DNA of 5,760 nucleotides from Cyanobacteria bacterium UBA11153 (GCA_003511885.1 DOIX01000164.1:1-5760); one strand, 5' to 3'; numbered from the stretch's first letter, positions 1 through 5,618 are shown. The notes: generated by a model not told the origin, from the sequence alone. Made by a program: numbers and translations.

Positions 1-412
1 TCCGAACTCCGAACTCAGGTTAGTGGGGAGTTTCTTTAAGCCTAAAACAACAACCCCACAACCCGATCGGCTGAGGGATTTCCTATTTTGGTCACTTCTC
101 TCTGGAGTTGCACTCTACCTCACTTGAGGTAAGTTGTATTGCTCCCATCTGATTAGTTTAGGAAATATCAGAATCGAGGTGAGGGTTGTTATTGTTTGTA
201 AATGAGACAGATATTAGATCGAACAGTCTTTTTATCCCTCCCAACTTGAATGTTTACCGGGATGAAACTTTTGCGCTCGAAGCTTCATCGCTTCACTCTT
301 TTAATTTACCACCTTGTTGGGAAAACAGACAAAAATGAAATGTATTTTTACATATTTTGAGTAAACGCTCTTCCTTTGTTAAATTAAATTAAAAATGCTG
401 GGGATGGGGATG

Positions 413-438
413 AATAAATTTGCGATCGCAAGTTTATT
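413..438. repeat. 26-base palindrome centred on a HIP1 octamer
   Basis: The core ttgcgatcgcaa (420-431) is a perfect palindrome containing the HIP1 octamer. It is flanked by aataaa (413-418) and tttatt (433-438), which are also reverse complements. Only the pair 419/432 (T and G) breaks the symmetry across 26 bases. HIP1 is known to be over-represented in many cyanobacterial genomes, but palindromy well beyond the octamer is not part of its definition. It could be a protein-binding site or chance extension in AT-rich DNA. Confidence 0.6.
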
Positions 439-591
439 GGGCAAGCCCTGGATATACTGGGTACAGTCGGTGACTTCTGGATAATACACGCTCTGTATAC
501 AGATTGGACGGGTTGACGATCGGGAGCTTTTGTTATGTAACGGATTGTAATATATATCTTTTAGTTACAGAGTTGGCGATCCATATATTAG

Positions 592-768
592 GATAAATTT
601 TTTGCCGAAGTCCTGGTTGATGGTCAAAATCTGGTTCCTGAGATATGCGATCGCACTGAAAAGGGTTATGTAGTTGTTGCCCCTCTTGAGGAATCTGGCT
701 CCGATCCATCGATATCAGTTGTTTTCGCGATCGCTAAACTTTTCGAGCCACTGATGGTGGGCGGTTAA
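592..768 (+). pseudogene. possible decayed coding fragment (unidentified)
   Basis: One plus-strand frame stays open from just after the tag at 589-591 to a taa at 766-768, about 58 codons. It has no ATG until codon 55, so it is not an intact gene. Its translation looks protein-like in places (KGYVVVAPLEESG in the middle). I do not recognise it. A stop-free run of this length is expected by chance somewhere in a region of this size, and the HIP1 sites help keep the frame open. Treat it as a weak candidate for the tail of a lost gene. Confidence 0.12.
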
Positions 769-848
769 GGAGGGGATCGGGGGCTGGTTATGGGTGTTGC
801 TGGGGTTAAGGAGCAGATCGGGGATCGGCTATCTTTACCACTGATGGT
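748..848. repeat. imperfect direct repeats
   Basis: The 11-mer ccactgatggt occurs at 748-758 and again at 838-848. Between the copies, a stretch of about 21 bases beginning ggttaaggag at 763 recurs at 804 with three mismatches (shift 41 bases); both are rich in atcggggg-type sequence. The block sits at the border between the upstream spacer and the AT-rich rbc promoter region. It looks like a small local duplication. Confidence 0.5.
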
Positions 849-1216
849 ATATTAACACAATAGTTGTAACGACATTTTAACATTTTTTAATATTTTTCAT
901 TTTTCATAAATCAATCTTATCGATTTTGCAAGAATATTAAAATTTAAAAGGATCCCACTTCCTGGTATATTGGCAATTGTCGATGAATGGTATCGACGCT
1001 TACCGACTCTGGCGAGTCGGACGACAGAATTGACTGTTCCAAGGCAATTTTGTTCTGAAACAAGGGTTCTTAGGTAATCTCAAGCCACAATTCCCAATAG
1101 AAATTGTGGGTGGTTATCCACCCAGTTAAACGTCTGTTTGGCAAGGAAAGCTAAAACTACCGTCAAGAGCTAAGAGTGCCTCTCTCAACATTCAGTAGTT
1201 CCTAAGGAAGGAAAAC
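841..1216 (+). promoter_or_regulatory. presumed rbcL promoter region and transcribed leader
   Basis: Positions 850-950 are strongly AT-rich and lie upstream of a run of hairpins, as expected for the promoter of the highly expressed rbc operon. I could not fix a -35/-10 pair: ttgcaa at 926-931 is a possible -35, but no good -10 follows at the usual spacing. The palindrome ttaaa-a-tttaa at 937-947 has the shape of a LysR-type half-site pair. The family's regulators of rbc and carbon-uptake genes (RbcR, CmpR) are LysR-type, but the match is too generic to assign. The leader ends with the ribosome binding site aaggaagg at 1204-1211. Confidence 0.4.
979..1123 (+). promoter_or_regulatory. cluster of four hairpins in the rbcL leader
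   Basis: Four inverted repeats follow one another. gtcgat (979-984) pairs with atcgac (992-997). ccgactc (1003-1009) pairs with gagtcgg (1014-1020) around a 4-base loop. ccacaatt (1085-1092) pairs with aattgtgg (1102-1109). gggtgg (1108-1113) pairs with ccaccc (1118-1123) around ttat. The last two share bases 1108-1109, so they compete at their edge. No poly-T tract follows any of them, so they look more like mRNA-stabilising or regulatory leader structures than terminators. Whether all lie inside the transcript depends on the start site, which I cannot place. Confidence 0.5.
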
Positions 1217-2647
1217 ATGTCTTATTCATCCACTAAAACTCAGTCAAAAGCTGGGTATGCTGCCGGGGTAAAGGATTATAAATTAACATATTATACTCCG
1301 GACTACACTCCTAAAGATACCGATATTTTAGCCGCATTTCGCGTAACTCCTCAGCCCGGAGTGCCTCCTGAAGAAGCAGGTGCAGCCGTAGCCGCTGAAT
1401 CTTCCACCGGAACATGGACAACAGTTTGGACAGACTTATTAACTGACTTAGATCGCTACAAAGGTCGTTGCTATGATGTCGAACCAGTACCTGGTGAAGA
1501 CAATCAATATATTTGCTACGTTGCCTATCCTCTAGATCTATTTGAAGAAGGCTCTGTTACCAACATGTTAACCTCCATCGTAGGTAACGTGTTCGGTTTC
1601 AAAGCCCTCCGCGCCCTCCGTCTAGAAGATATGCGGATTCCAGTTGCTTACCTCAAGACATTCCAAGGACCTCCTCACGGAATTACAGTAGAACGGGATA
1701 AGCTGAACAAGTACGGTCGTCCTCTGTTAGGTTGCACGATTAAGCCCAAACTAGGTTTATCTGCTAAGAACTACGGACGTGCAGTTTACGAATGCTTACG
1801 CGGCGGTCTAGACTTCACCAAAGATGACGAGAATATCAATTCTCAACCATTCATGCGCTGGCGCGATCGCTTCCTGTTTGTTCAAGAAGCCATTGAGAAA
1901 GCCCAAGCTGAAACCGGGGAAATCAAAGGTCACTATCTAAACGTGACTGCCCCCACCTGCGAAGAAATGATGGAGCGGGCTGAATTCGCGAAAGAAATCA
2001 AAACCCCCATCATCATGCACGACTACCTCACAGGTGGTTTCACTGCTAACACCACCCTGGCTAAATGGTGCCGTCGCAATGGTGTATTACTCCACATCCA
2101 CCGTGCTATGCACGCAGTTATTGACCGTCAGAAGATCCATGGTATCCACTTCCGCGTGTTAGCCAAGTGCTTGCGGATGTCTGGTGGTGACCACCTCCAC
2201 TCCGGTACCGTTGTGGGTAAACTGGAAGGTGAAAAAGGTATCACCATGGGCTTCGTGGATCTAATGCGCGAAGATCATGTAGAACAAGATCGGGAACGCG
2301 GTATTTACTTCACCCAAGATTGGGCTTCTATGCCTGGAGTTATGCCCGTTGCTTCTGGTGGTATCCACGTATGGCACATGCCTGCTCTAGTCGAAATCTT
2401 CGGCGATGATTCTTGCTTACAATTCGGTGGTGGTACATTAGGTCACCCCTGGGGTAATGCACCTGGTGCAACCGCTAACCGCGTCGCTCTGGAAGCTTGT
2501 ATCCAAGCCCGTAACGAAGGACGTAACCTCTTCCGCGAAGGTGGCGATGTCATCCGCGAAGCTTGCAAGTGGAGTCCTGAATTAGCGGCTGCTTGCGAAC
2601 TTTGGAAGGAAATCAAGTTCGAGTTTGAAGCTGTTGATACCGTTTGA
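1217..2647 (+). CDS. rbcL: ribulose-1,5-bisphosphate carboxylase/oxygenase large subunit (form IB)
   Basis: This subunit carries the Rubisco active site, which carboxylates (and oxygenates) ribulose-1,5-bisphosphate in the Calvin cycle. It assembles as L8S8, in cyanobacteria inside carboxysomes. The 476 residues are full length. The N-terminal domain supplies E61, T66, W67 and N124. The barrel supplies K176 and K178 (TIKPK), the carbamylated K202 with D204 and E205 as Mg ligands (FTKDDE), H295, H328, loop-6 K335 (VVGKLEGE), S380 (ASGG) and the phosphate-binding glycines 404-406. All match spinach numbering plus one. D474 corresponds to the latch aspartate. The C-terminal EIKFEFE (465-471) is the peptide bound by RbcX, whose gene comes next. 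The ATG has a strong Shine-Dalgarno sequence, aaggaagg at 1204-1211, and the N-terminus is typical for cyanobacteria. No key residue is missing. Confidence 0.99.
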   Translation: MSYSSTKTQSKAGYAAGVKDYKLTYYTPDYTPKDTDILAAFRVTPQPGVPPEEAGAAVAAESSTGTWTTVWTDLLTDLDRYKGRCYDVEPVPGEDNQYICYVAYPLDLFEEGSVTNMLTSIVGNVFGFKALRALRLEDMRIPVAYLKTFQGPPHGITVERDKLNKYGRPLLGCTIKPKLGLSAKNYGRAVYECLRGGLDFTKDDENINSQPFMRWRDRFLFVQEAIEKAQAETGEIKGHYLNVTAPTCEEMMERAEFAKEIKTPIIMHDYLTGGFTANTTLAKWCRRNGVLLHIHRAMHAVIDRQKIHGIHFRVLAKCLRMSGGDHLHSGTVVGKLEGEKGITMGFVDLMREDHVEQDRERGIYFTQDWASMPGVMPVASGGIHVWHMPALVEIFGDDSCLQFGGGTLGHPWGNAPGATANRVALEACIQARNEGRNLFREGGDVIREACKWSPELAAACELWKEIKFEFEAVDTV

Positions 2648-2660
2648 TTTTTTCTTGCTT

Positions 2661-2747
2661 GTTAGTTATTAGTTGTTGGTTGTTAGTTGTACGCAAAGAA
2701 TGATATTTGCTTTCTCACAGCTAATAACTAACAACTAAGTAACTAAC
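2661..2747 (+). repeat. heptamer repeats forming a long imperfect hairpin in the rbcL-rbcX spacer
   Basis: Four tandem heptamers (gttagtt, attagtt, gttggtt, gttagtt) run from 2661 to 2688. Their complements (aactaac, aactaag, then aactaac after one extra base) run from 2727 to 2747. The arms 2661-2686 and 2721-2747 pair over about 26 base pairs with one bulge and two G-U pairs, around a 34-base loop. The loop itself can form a small gcaaa/tttgc stem (2693-2697 with 2706-2710). Short tandem heptamer repeats in the rbcL-rbcX spacer are known from other filamentous cyanobacteria. The hairpin could protect rbcL mRNA or reduce read-through into rbcX. It lacks a clear T tract. Confidence 0.75.
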
Positions 2748-2772
2748 CACTGATTGGGGCTGGGGTCAAACA

Positions 2773-3159
2773 ATGGATTTCAAAAGAGTTGCGAAAGATA
2801 CGACCAAGACGCTGATTAGTTACCTCACCTATCAAGCACTGCTGACTGTCCTAGATCAATTGAAAGAAACCGATCCTCCCCAAGCCTATTGGTTAAACTA
2901 CTTTTCTGCTCAGACAAGTATCCAAGATGGCGATGCTTATATTGAGGAATTACTCCGGGCAAGGCAAGAATTAGCCTTTCGGATTATGACTGTGCGGCAA
3001 CACTTGGCGGAAGAAATAGTGGATTTTTTACCAGAAATGGTGCGGACAGGGATTCAGCAGTCAAATATGGAACATCGCCGTCAACATTTGGAACGCATTA
3101 CCCAACTGACAATTCCCGAACCCCCAACCCTCGACGAACAACAATCCGATTCAGGATGA
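2773..3159 (+). CDS. rbcX: RuBisCO assembly chaperone RbcX
   Basis: RbcX acts after chaperonin folding. Its dimer binds the C-terminal peptide of unassembled RbcL and stabilises the L8 core until RbcS replaces it. The 128-residue length fits the family. The N-terminus carries the groove tyrosines Y17 and Y20 (SYLTYQA), and Q29 and E32, known to matter for binding. R70 (AFRIM) is at the conserved position for contact with RbcL at the dimer corners. The rest is predicted helical, with a polar, proline-containing tail (residues about 112-128) likely disordered. The partner peptide EIKFEFE is intact in the RbcL encoded just upstream. The ATG is preceded only by a weak purine stretch (tgggg, 2761-2765), which suggests modest translation, fitting a chaperone made in smaller amounts than Rubisco. 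Confidence 0.96.
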   Translation: MDFKRVAKDTTKTLISYLTYQALLTVLDQLKETDPPQAYWLNYFSAQTSIQDGDAYIEELLRARQELAFRIMTVRQHLAEEIVDFLPEMVRTGIQQSNMEHRRQHLERITQLTIPEPPTLDEQQSDSG

Positions 3160-3189
3160 ACGATCGAGTGTTCAGGATAAAATCGATCG
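3150..3189 (+). repeat. short direct repeat at the rbcX end and in the rbcX-rbcS spacer
   Basis: The segment ttcaggatgaacgatcg overlaps the rbcX stop codon (starting 3150) and recurs almost unchanged from 3171 as ttcaggataaaatcgatcg, with two extra bases and one substitution. The repeat begins in coding sequence and ends in the spacer, so it looks like a recent small duplication rather than a conserved element. The rest of the spacer up to 3289 shows only AT-rich sequence and the rbcS ribosome binding site. Confidence 0.45.
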
Positions 3190-3289
3190 GGTTATGAACA
3201 TAAAATATCCCCGATTGAAATTTATTGTTTATCTCTAATCCTTCATCCTTCTGTTCCATCTCTGTACTGTAATCAAAGAGCCAAACCCA

Positions 3290-3637
3290 ATGCAAACTTT
3301 ACCTAAAGAAATTCGTTTTGAAACCCTATCCTACTTGCCCCCTCTGAGCGATGCTCAGATTATCAAGCAAGTTCAATATATTTTGGATCAGGGCTACATT
3401 CCTGCGATTGAATTCAGCGAATCTTCTGAGCCGACTCAGCACTTCTGGACAATGTGGAAGCTACCTTTGTTTGCTGCCCGTACCGCTAAAGAAGTGTTAT
3501 CTGAAGTTGATGCTTGCCGTACTGACTACCGGGATCAATATGTCCGTATCGTCGGTTTCGACAATATCAAACAGTGCCAAGTTCTCAGCTTTATTGTACA
3601 CAAACCCAATCAAGCTGGCAGCCGTGGACGTTTCTAA
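3290..3637 (+). CDS. rbcS: ribulose-1,5-bisphosphate carboxylase/oxygenase small subunit
   Basis: Small subunit of form IB Rubisco. Four copies cap each end of the L8 core, displacing RbcX, and are needed for full activity. The 115 residues show the family landmarks in order: [10 protein letters not shown] (11-20), [16 protein letters not shown] (27-42), the [11 protein letters not shown] block (51-61), and the C-terminal strand segment YVRIVGFDN (84-92) followed by LSFIVHKP (99-106). There is no transit peptide and the loop between the first two strands is short, both bacterial features. The tail NQAGSRGRF extends a little past the usual HKP/HRP end. The ATG at 3290 has aaagag (3275-3280) as a ribosome binding site, nine bases upstream. 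It is the last gene of the operon, since hairpins and a convergent gene follow. Confidence 0.98.
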   Translation: MQTLPKEIRFETLSYLPPLSDAQIIKQVQYILDQGYIPAIEFSESSEPTQHFWTMWKLPLFAARTAKEVLSEVDACRTDYRDQYVRIVGFDNIKQCQVLSFIVHKPNQAGSRGRF

Positions 3638-3658
3638 GTTGGCTGTGTTGTGAATTAC

Positions 3659-3686
3659 CCACGCCAAATCAAAGATTATGGCGTGG
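3659..3686 (+). terminator. hairpin downstream of rbcS
   Basis: ccacgcca (3659-3666) pairs perfectly with tggcgtgg (3679-3686). The stem can continue inside the loop through aatc (3667-3670) with gatt (3674-3677), leaving an aaa loop and one bulged base. It starts 22 bases after the rbcS stop codon. The sequence after it (agtttgaaactg) is not a T run, so it is either an imperfect terminator or a 3' end stabiliser of the rbc transcript. Confidence 0.55.
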
Positions 3687-3715
3687 AGTTTGAAACTGTA
3701 ACCTAATATTTAATT

Positions 3716-3750
3716 AAAGCTACTCATTGTTCACTTTTTTGGGTAGCTTT
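3716..3750. terminator. probable bidirectional terminator between rbcS and the RHH gene
   Basis: aaagctactc (3716-3725) pairs with gggtagcttt (3741-3750), ten pairs including one G-U, around a 15-base loop. On the plus strand it is followed by ttctctt, giving a T-rich tail for the rbc operon. On the minus strand it is followed by ctttaattaaata, giving a T/A-rich tail for the RHH gene. It overlaps the last codons and stop of the RHH gene, as is common for compact convergent genes. Confidence 0.5.
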
Positions 3751-3893
3751 TCTCTTGCCATACGCTCTACTGCATCGCTTAAACTGTTTGCTCCTAGCTC
3801 TAGCTGCTTTTGTGAGAGCCATTGAATAGCTGTTTGTGTCAAAGTCATGGTAAATCTACGCTTTGGCTCGTTGTAAATCTTCTTTCCTGCCAT
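3720..3893 (-). CDS. small ribbon-helix-helix DNA-binding protein (CopG/Arc-like), orphan
   Basis: The 57-residue product has the ribbon-helix-helix pattern. A basic N-terminus (GKKIYNEPKRR) leads into a beta strand RRFTMTLT (12-19), helix A (about 20-33, QTAIQWLSQKQLEL), a GANS turn and helix B (about 38-49, LSDAVERMAREK), with a lysine-rich tail. Such proteins dimerise, insert the paired strands into the major groove and usually repress their own promoter, often as antitoxins. An upstream in-frame ATG at 3917 would add eight residues. I prefer 3893 because gaggg (3903-3907) is well spaced before it, while the promoter would put transcription start only a few bases before 3917. No toxin gene lies next to it, so an antitoxin role is not supported. 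Family assignment is by pattern only. Confidence 0.75.
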   Translation of the reverse strand: MAGKKIYNEPKRRFTMTLTQTAIQWLSQKQLELGANSLSDAVERMAREKLPKKVNNE

Positions 3894-3900
3894 CTTGACA

Positions 3901-3907
3901 CTCCCTC
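3901..3907 (-). promoter_or_regulatory. ribosome binding site deciding the RHH gene start
   Basis: On the minus strand gagggag (plus-strand ctccctc) ends seven bases before the ATG at 3893. The competing ATG at 3917 has only AT-rich sequence upstream and would lie almost at the predicted transcript 5' end. This favours the shorter 57-residue protein. Confidence 0.65.
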
Positions 3908-3920
3908 GATCGCTCATATA

Positions 3921-3956
3921 CTATACGAGTATAGATTATTGGAGAGGTCGAGTCAA
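3921..3956 (-). promoter_or_regulatory. near-consensus sigma-70 promoter with palindromic operator for the RHH gene
   Basis: Read on the minus strand, TTGACT (3956-3951) and TATACT (3933-3928) are separated by exactly 17 bases, close to the ideal housekeeping promoter. The expected start is near 3921, giving a leader of about 28 bases to the ATG at 3893. The perfect inverted repeat ctatac-ga-gtatag (3921-3934, plus-strand reading) covers the -10 box and start site. A dimer bound there would block RNA polymerase, which fits self-repression by the RHH protein. That the RHH protein is the ligand is inferred. Confidence 0.7.
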
Positions 3957-4003
3957 ATCCAATTAGTGGAAAAGTACGTCATCAACCGACAGAATAAATT
4001 TTG

Positions 4004-4120
4004 GAGTGTGCTTTGTACAAAACTTCCACTGGTGAAACAATTAATTCTGACACCAATGGAAGTCTCAACGTAGCTCGTCAAGCAATCCCAAACTTTATGG
4101 ATGGGATAAAGGGATTGCTG
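4004..4120 (+). pseudogene. C-terminal remnant of an IS200/IS605-type TnpB nuclease
   Basis: The frame starting at 4004 reads LYKTSTGETINSDTNGSLNV followed by ARQAIPNFMDGIKGLL. This resembles the end of TnpB proteins, where a 'G..INAD.NG..N..RK..P' segment follows the zinc finger. The D at 4049-4051 matches the last RuvC catalytic aspartate. Only about 38 of roughly 400 residues remain. The frame is closed by a taa at 3995-3997, and no zinc-finger cysteines or earlier RuvC motifs appear upstream in any frame that I could see. After GLL the frame runs on to a tag at 4214-4216 with sequence that no longer looks like TnpB. It is a dead transposon scar; no terminal hairpins could be assigned with confidence. 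Confidence 0.65.
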
Positions 4121-4222
4121 TTTATCTCTGTAGTTTTAGGACTTTGGACTAAGATTACAAGCGTAGATCTCGAGTTTTGTCTATATTTGAGTAGATTATG
4201 GTGGTTGGGTTTTTAGGAATGG

Positions 4223-4966
4223 TTACCACATGTGAGAATCCTTAGAATCTGCCCAATTTTTACTACCTTTTGGGGCAATTTTTAAAGGATATCCTGTTCC
4301 ACTTTGCCCATCATTTTTGATAGTACTAGTTAAATCGATACTTTGATAGCGGACTCCAAAATTATTTAGGTTAATCTCTTTTACAGATGGATCTAAATAA
4401 AAGGAAGTTGAGAAGGTGCCTTGATTGCCAGTTGTTACTCCACCATTTTGTCCGCCTCTACAGTTGTTGGTATTATCGCTAAAACAAAGGCTCACATTGC
4501 CTTTGTTTCCTTCAAATAATTTACTATCCAAATTCGCTTTGGTAAAGAGAGGCGAAGTTTGGGCATCAATCCCGGTAATTGTTGCACTTAATAGAGGTTG
4601 GCTAACATCAAAGCCAAAAGCAGATGTTCGACTAGAGACAATAGTCTTGTCAGAGGTATTGCCCAGGAGAATATCAAATTTTACCTCAGTCACCTGCTTA
4701 TTTTTACCATTAATTAGTTTGGTAACTGTTTCAAATCCGGATAGTCTCAATATCGCCTCAGAAGTTAATCCAGTTTGATCCTTTCCGTCGATGTTACCAC
4801 CAAAAGAAATACCAAAGGATTGCCCAATATCATCAGCGGTAATTTTGGCAACGGTATTGCCATTAATCGTTAAGGCAGATCCAGAGGGCGTAACTACAGA
4901 GAAATAGGATAAAATCGTGGCAAGACTAGCGATACTTAGGCAGGTTTTGGTAATGAAACTTAGCAT
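4223..4966 (-). CDS. secreted protein resembling the cyanobacterial cistern PEP-CTERM family, without the sorting tail
   Basis: The 247-residue product begins with a signal peptide: a short basic start (MLSFITK), a hydrophobic core (about 9-24) and likely cleavage after SGSA (residue 31). The mature part is a glycine-, serine- and asparagine-rich, probably beta-rich domain. It has a cysteine pair, C161 and C169 (SLCFSDNTNNC), before a GGQNGG stretch, then NNFGVRYQSI and DGQSGTG near the end. From memory this order resembles cistern-family PEP-CTERM proteins. Those end in a PEP motif, a membrane helix and basic residues; here the end is KGSKNWADSKDSHMW, so surface anchoring is not expected. 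An in-frame ATG at 5053 would add 29 residues before the signal peptide; I prefer 4966 because of its aagg ribosome binding site. Function unknown. Confidence 0.75.
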   Translation of the reverse strand: MLSFITKTCLSIASLATILSYFSVVTPSGSALTINGNTVAKITADDIGQSFGISFGGNIDGKDQTGLTSEAILRLSGFETVTKLINGKNKQVTEVKFDILLGNTSDKTIVSSRTSAFGFDVSQPLLSATITGIDAQTSPLFTKANLDSKLFEGNKGNVSLCFSDNTNNCRGGQNGGVTTGNQGTFSTSFYLDPSVKEINLNNFGVRYQSIDLTSTIKNDGQSGTGYPLKIAPKGSKNWADSKDSHMW

Positions 4967-5078
4967 TTGATAACCTTGATGGAATTGAAGTTGCTGTTGG
5001 TATGATGCTGAAAATGAAAACAAGATAATTTTATTTACAGGATTTACGCTCATTAAACCTGTGTCTTAGCAAAATCGT

Positions 5079-5110
5079 TGGTTTCTCAACTGAGATTGAT
5101 AAAGAAACCA
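5079..5110. repeat. inverted repeat (tggtttct/agaaacca)
   Basis: tggtttct (5079-5086) is the exact reverse complement of agaaacca (5103-5110), with a 16-base loop. The right arm continues into aaacc-a-ggttt (5106-5116), so an alternative small hairpin is possible. 'AGAAACC..GGTTTCT' palindromes are, from memory, frequent dispersed repeats in filamentous cyanobacteria; that this is a copy is inferred. It lies just upstream of the secreted-protein gene. Confidence 0.5.
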
Positions 5111-5239
5111 GGTTTATCAAATCTGGTAGTGGGTTGTTAAGGATGGCTATGTTGAATGTAGCCGCGTAATTCCTAGTTATTTAGTTTTTTGATTTTTGGC
5201 AACAAACATCCCTGGTAAGAATCAATGACTCCTGGTATT

Positions 5240-5279
5240 GAAGCAACCCTAGCTACTGTAACATCTTCAGGGTTGTTTC
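5240..5279. repeat. strong inverted repeat with 11-base arms
   Basis: gaagcaaccct (5240-5250) pairs with agggttgtttc (5269-5279) over 11 positions with a single G-U pair, around an 18-base loop. On the plus strand the stem runs into ttt within its right arm and then ca, so it is not a clear terminator. No gene is seen to its left on the plus strand that would need one. It may be a remnant of a dispersed repeat or a structured RNA element. Confidence 0.5.
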
Positions 5280-5352
5280 AGAGATTGATTTTATCATAGT
5301 ATACCTACCTAGTATATAACATAAGTTGCTAGCTACGAATATTATCTATTGG

Positions 5353-5426
5353 CATCCCCCTAACCCCTTCTTTTGAGGGGAACCTTTGTGGAAAGTCCCC
5401 CTTAGTAAGGGTGATTTACGGGGTGA
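5353..5426. repeat. degenerate inverted copies of a cyanobacterial 'CCCCCTTA..TAAGGGGG' interspersed repeat
   Basis: The left arm, about 5353-5384, begins catccccctaacccc and ends gaggggaac. The right arm, 5395-5426, begins gtcccccttagtaaggg and ends acggggtgac. The reverse complement of the right arm lines up with the left arm along its whole length with several mismatches and small gaps. The two enclose about ten bases. C/G-run repeats of the form 'atccccctaa.tcccccttaa.aaggggga' are common dispersed elements in cyanobacterial intergenic DNA. The open frame starting at 5386 crosses this repeat and is not believable as a gene. Confidence 0.6.
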
Positions 5427-5618
5427 CAAAGTGCTAATTGCTTGTAGCTATAGCAATTTGGGTTATATAGCCTTTAGTGCGAACCAATGCTATTTCTTAG
5501 TTGCTGCTAAAACTAATGAGGGGGATCTTGGTTTTCATCGACAGTCAAATATTCCACTGTTTCAGTATATCTAAATGAGACTTGATATTCAAGTGACAAA
5601 TGTAAAGGAATGAATAAT

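Larger units (their letters stand above)
1..840. other. non-coding region upstream of the rbc promoter, with HIP1 sites and small repeats
   Basis: No open frame here has a convincing start, ribosome binding site and protein-like sequence. The stretch opens with two copies of a 7-base unit (tccgaac, positions 1-14), which may continue beyond the window edge. It carries three of the window's four HIP1 octamers (422-429, 647-654, 727-734). Small palindromes are tacctca-ct-tgaggta at 116-131 and the 12-base tctgtatacaga at 492-503. A larger HIP1-centred palindrome, an imperfect direct repeat and a stop-free stretch at 592-768 are listed separately. Nothing identifies the gene to the left. Confidence 0.6.

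Noticed and set aside
3098..3295. 65-codon minus-strand frame across the rbcX end and the rbcS start
   Set aside because: It overlaps the C-terminus of rbcX and the spacer, and its translation resembles no family I know. It is a shadow frame.
3351..3653. 100-codon plus-strand frame inside rbcS
   Set aside because: It is an alternative frame of the well-supported rbcS gene.
3822..4073. 83-codon plus-strand frame opposite the RHH gene and its promoter
   Set aside because: It runs antisense through the RHH gene and out of frame with the TnpB remnant. Its sequence is not protein-like.
3720..4120. A toxin-antitoxin pair made of the RHH gene and the neighbouring plus-strand frame
   Set aside because: The neighbour is a TnpB fragment on the other strand, not a toxin, and the two are not in one operon.
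4425..4778. 117-codon plus-strand frame inside the secreted-protein gene
   Set aside because: It is antisense to a gene with a clear signal peptide and family pattern; it is a reverse-strand shadow.
4967..5053. 29-residue N-terminal extension of the secreted protein from the ATG at 5053
   Set aside because: It would bury the signal peptide inside the protein. The ATG at 4966 starts a normal signal peptide and has aagg at good spacing.
5386..5574. 62-codon plus-strand frame
   Set aside because: Its first part is the C/G-run interspersed repeat and the rest crosses other repeats. There is no ribosome binding site or recognisable domain.
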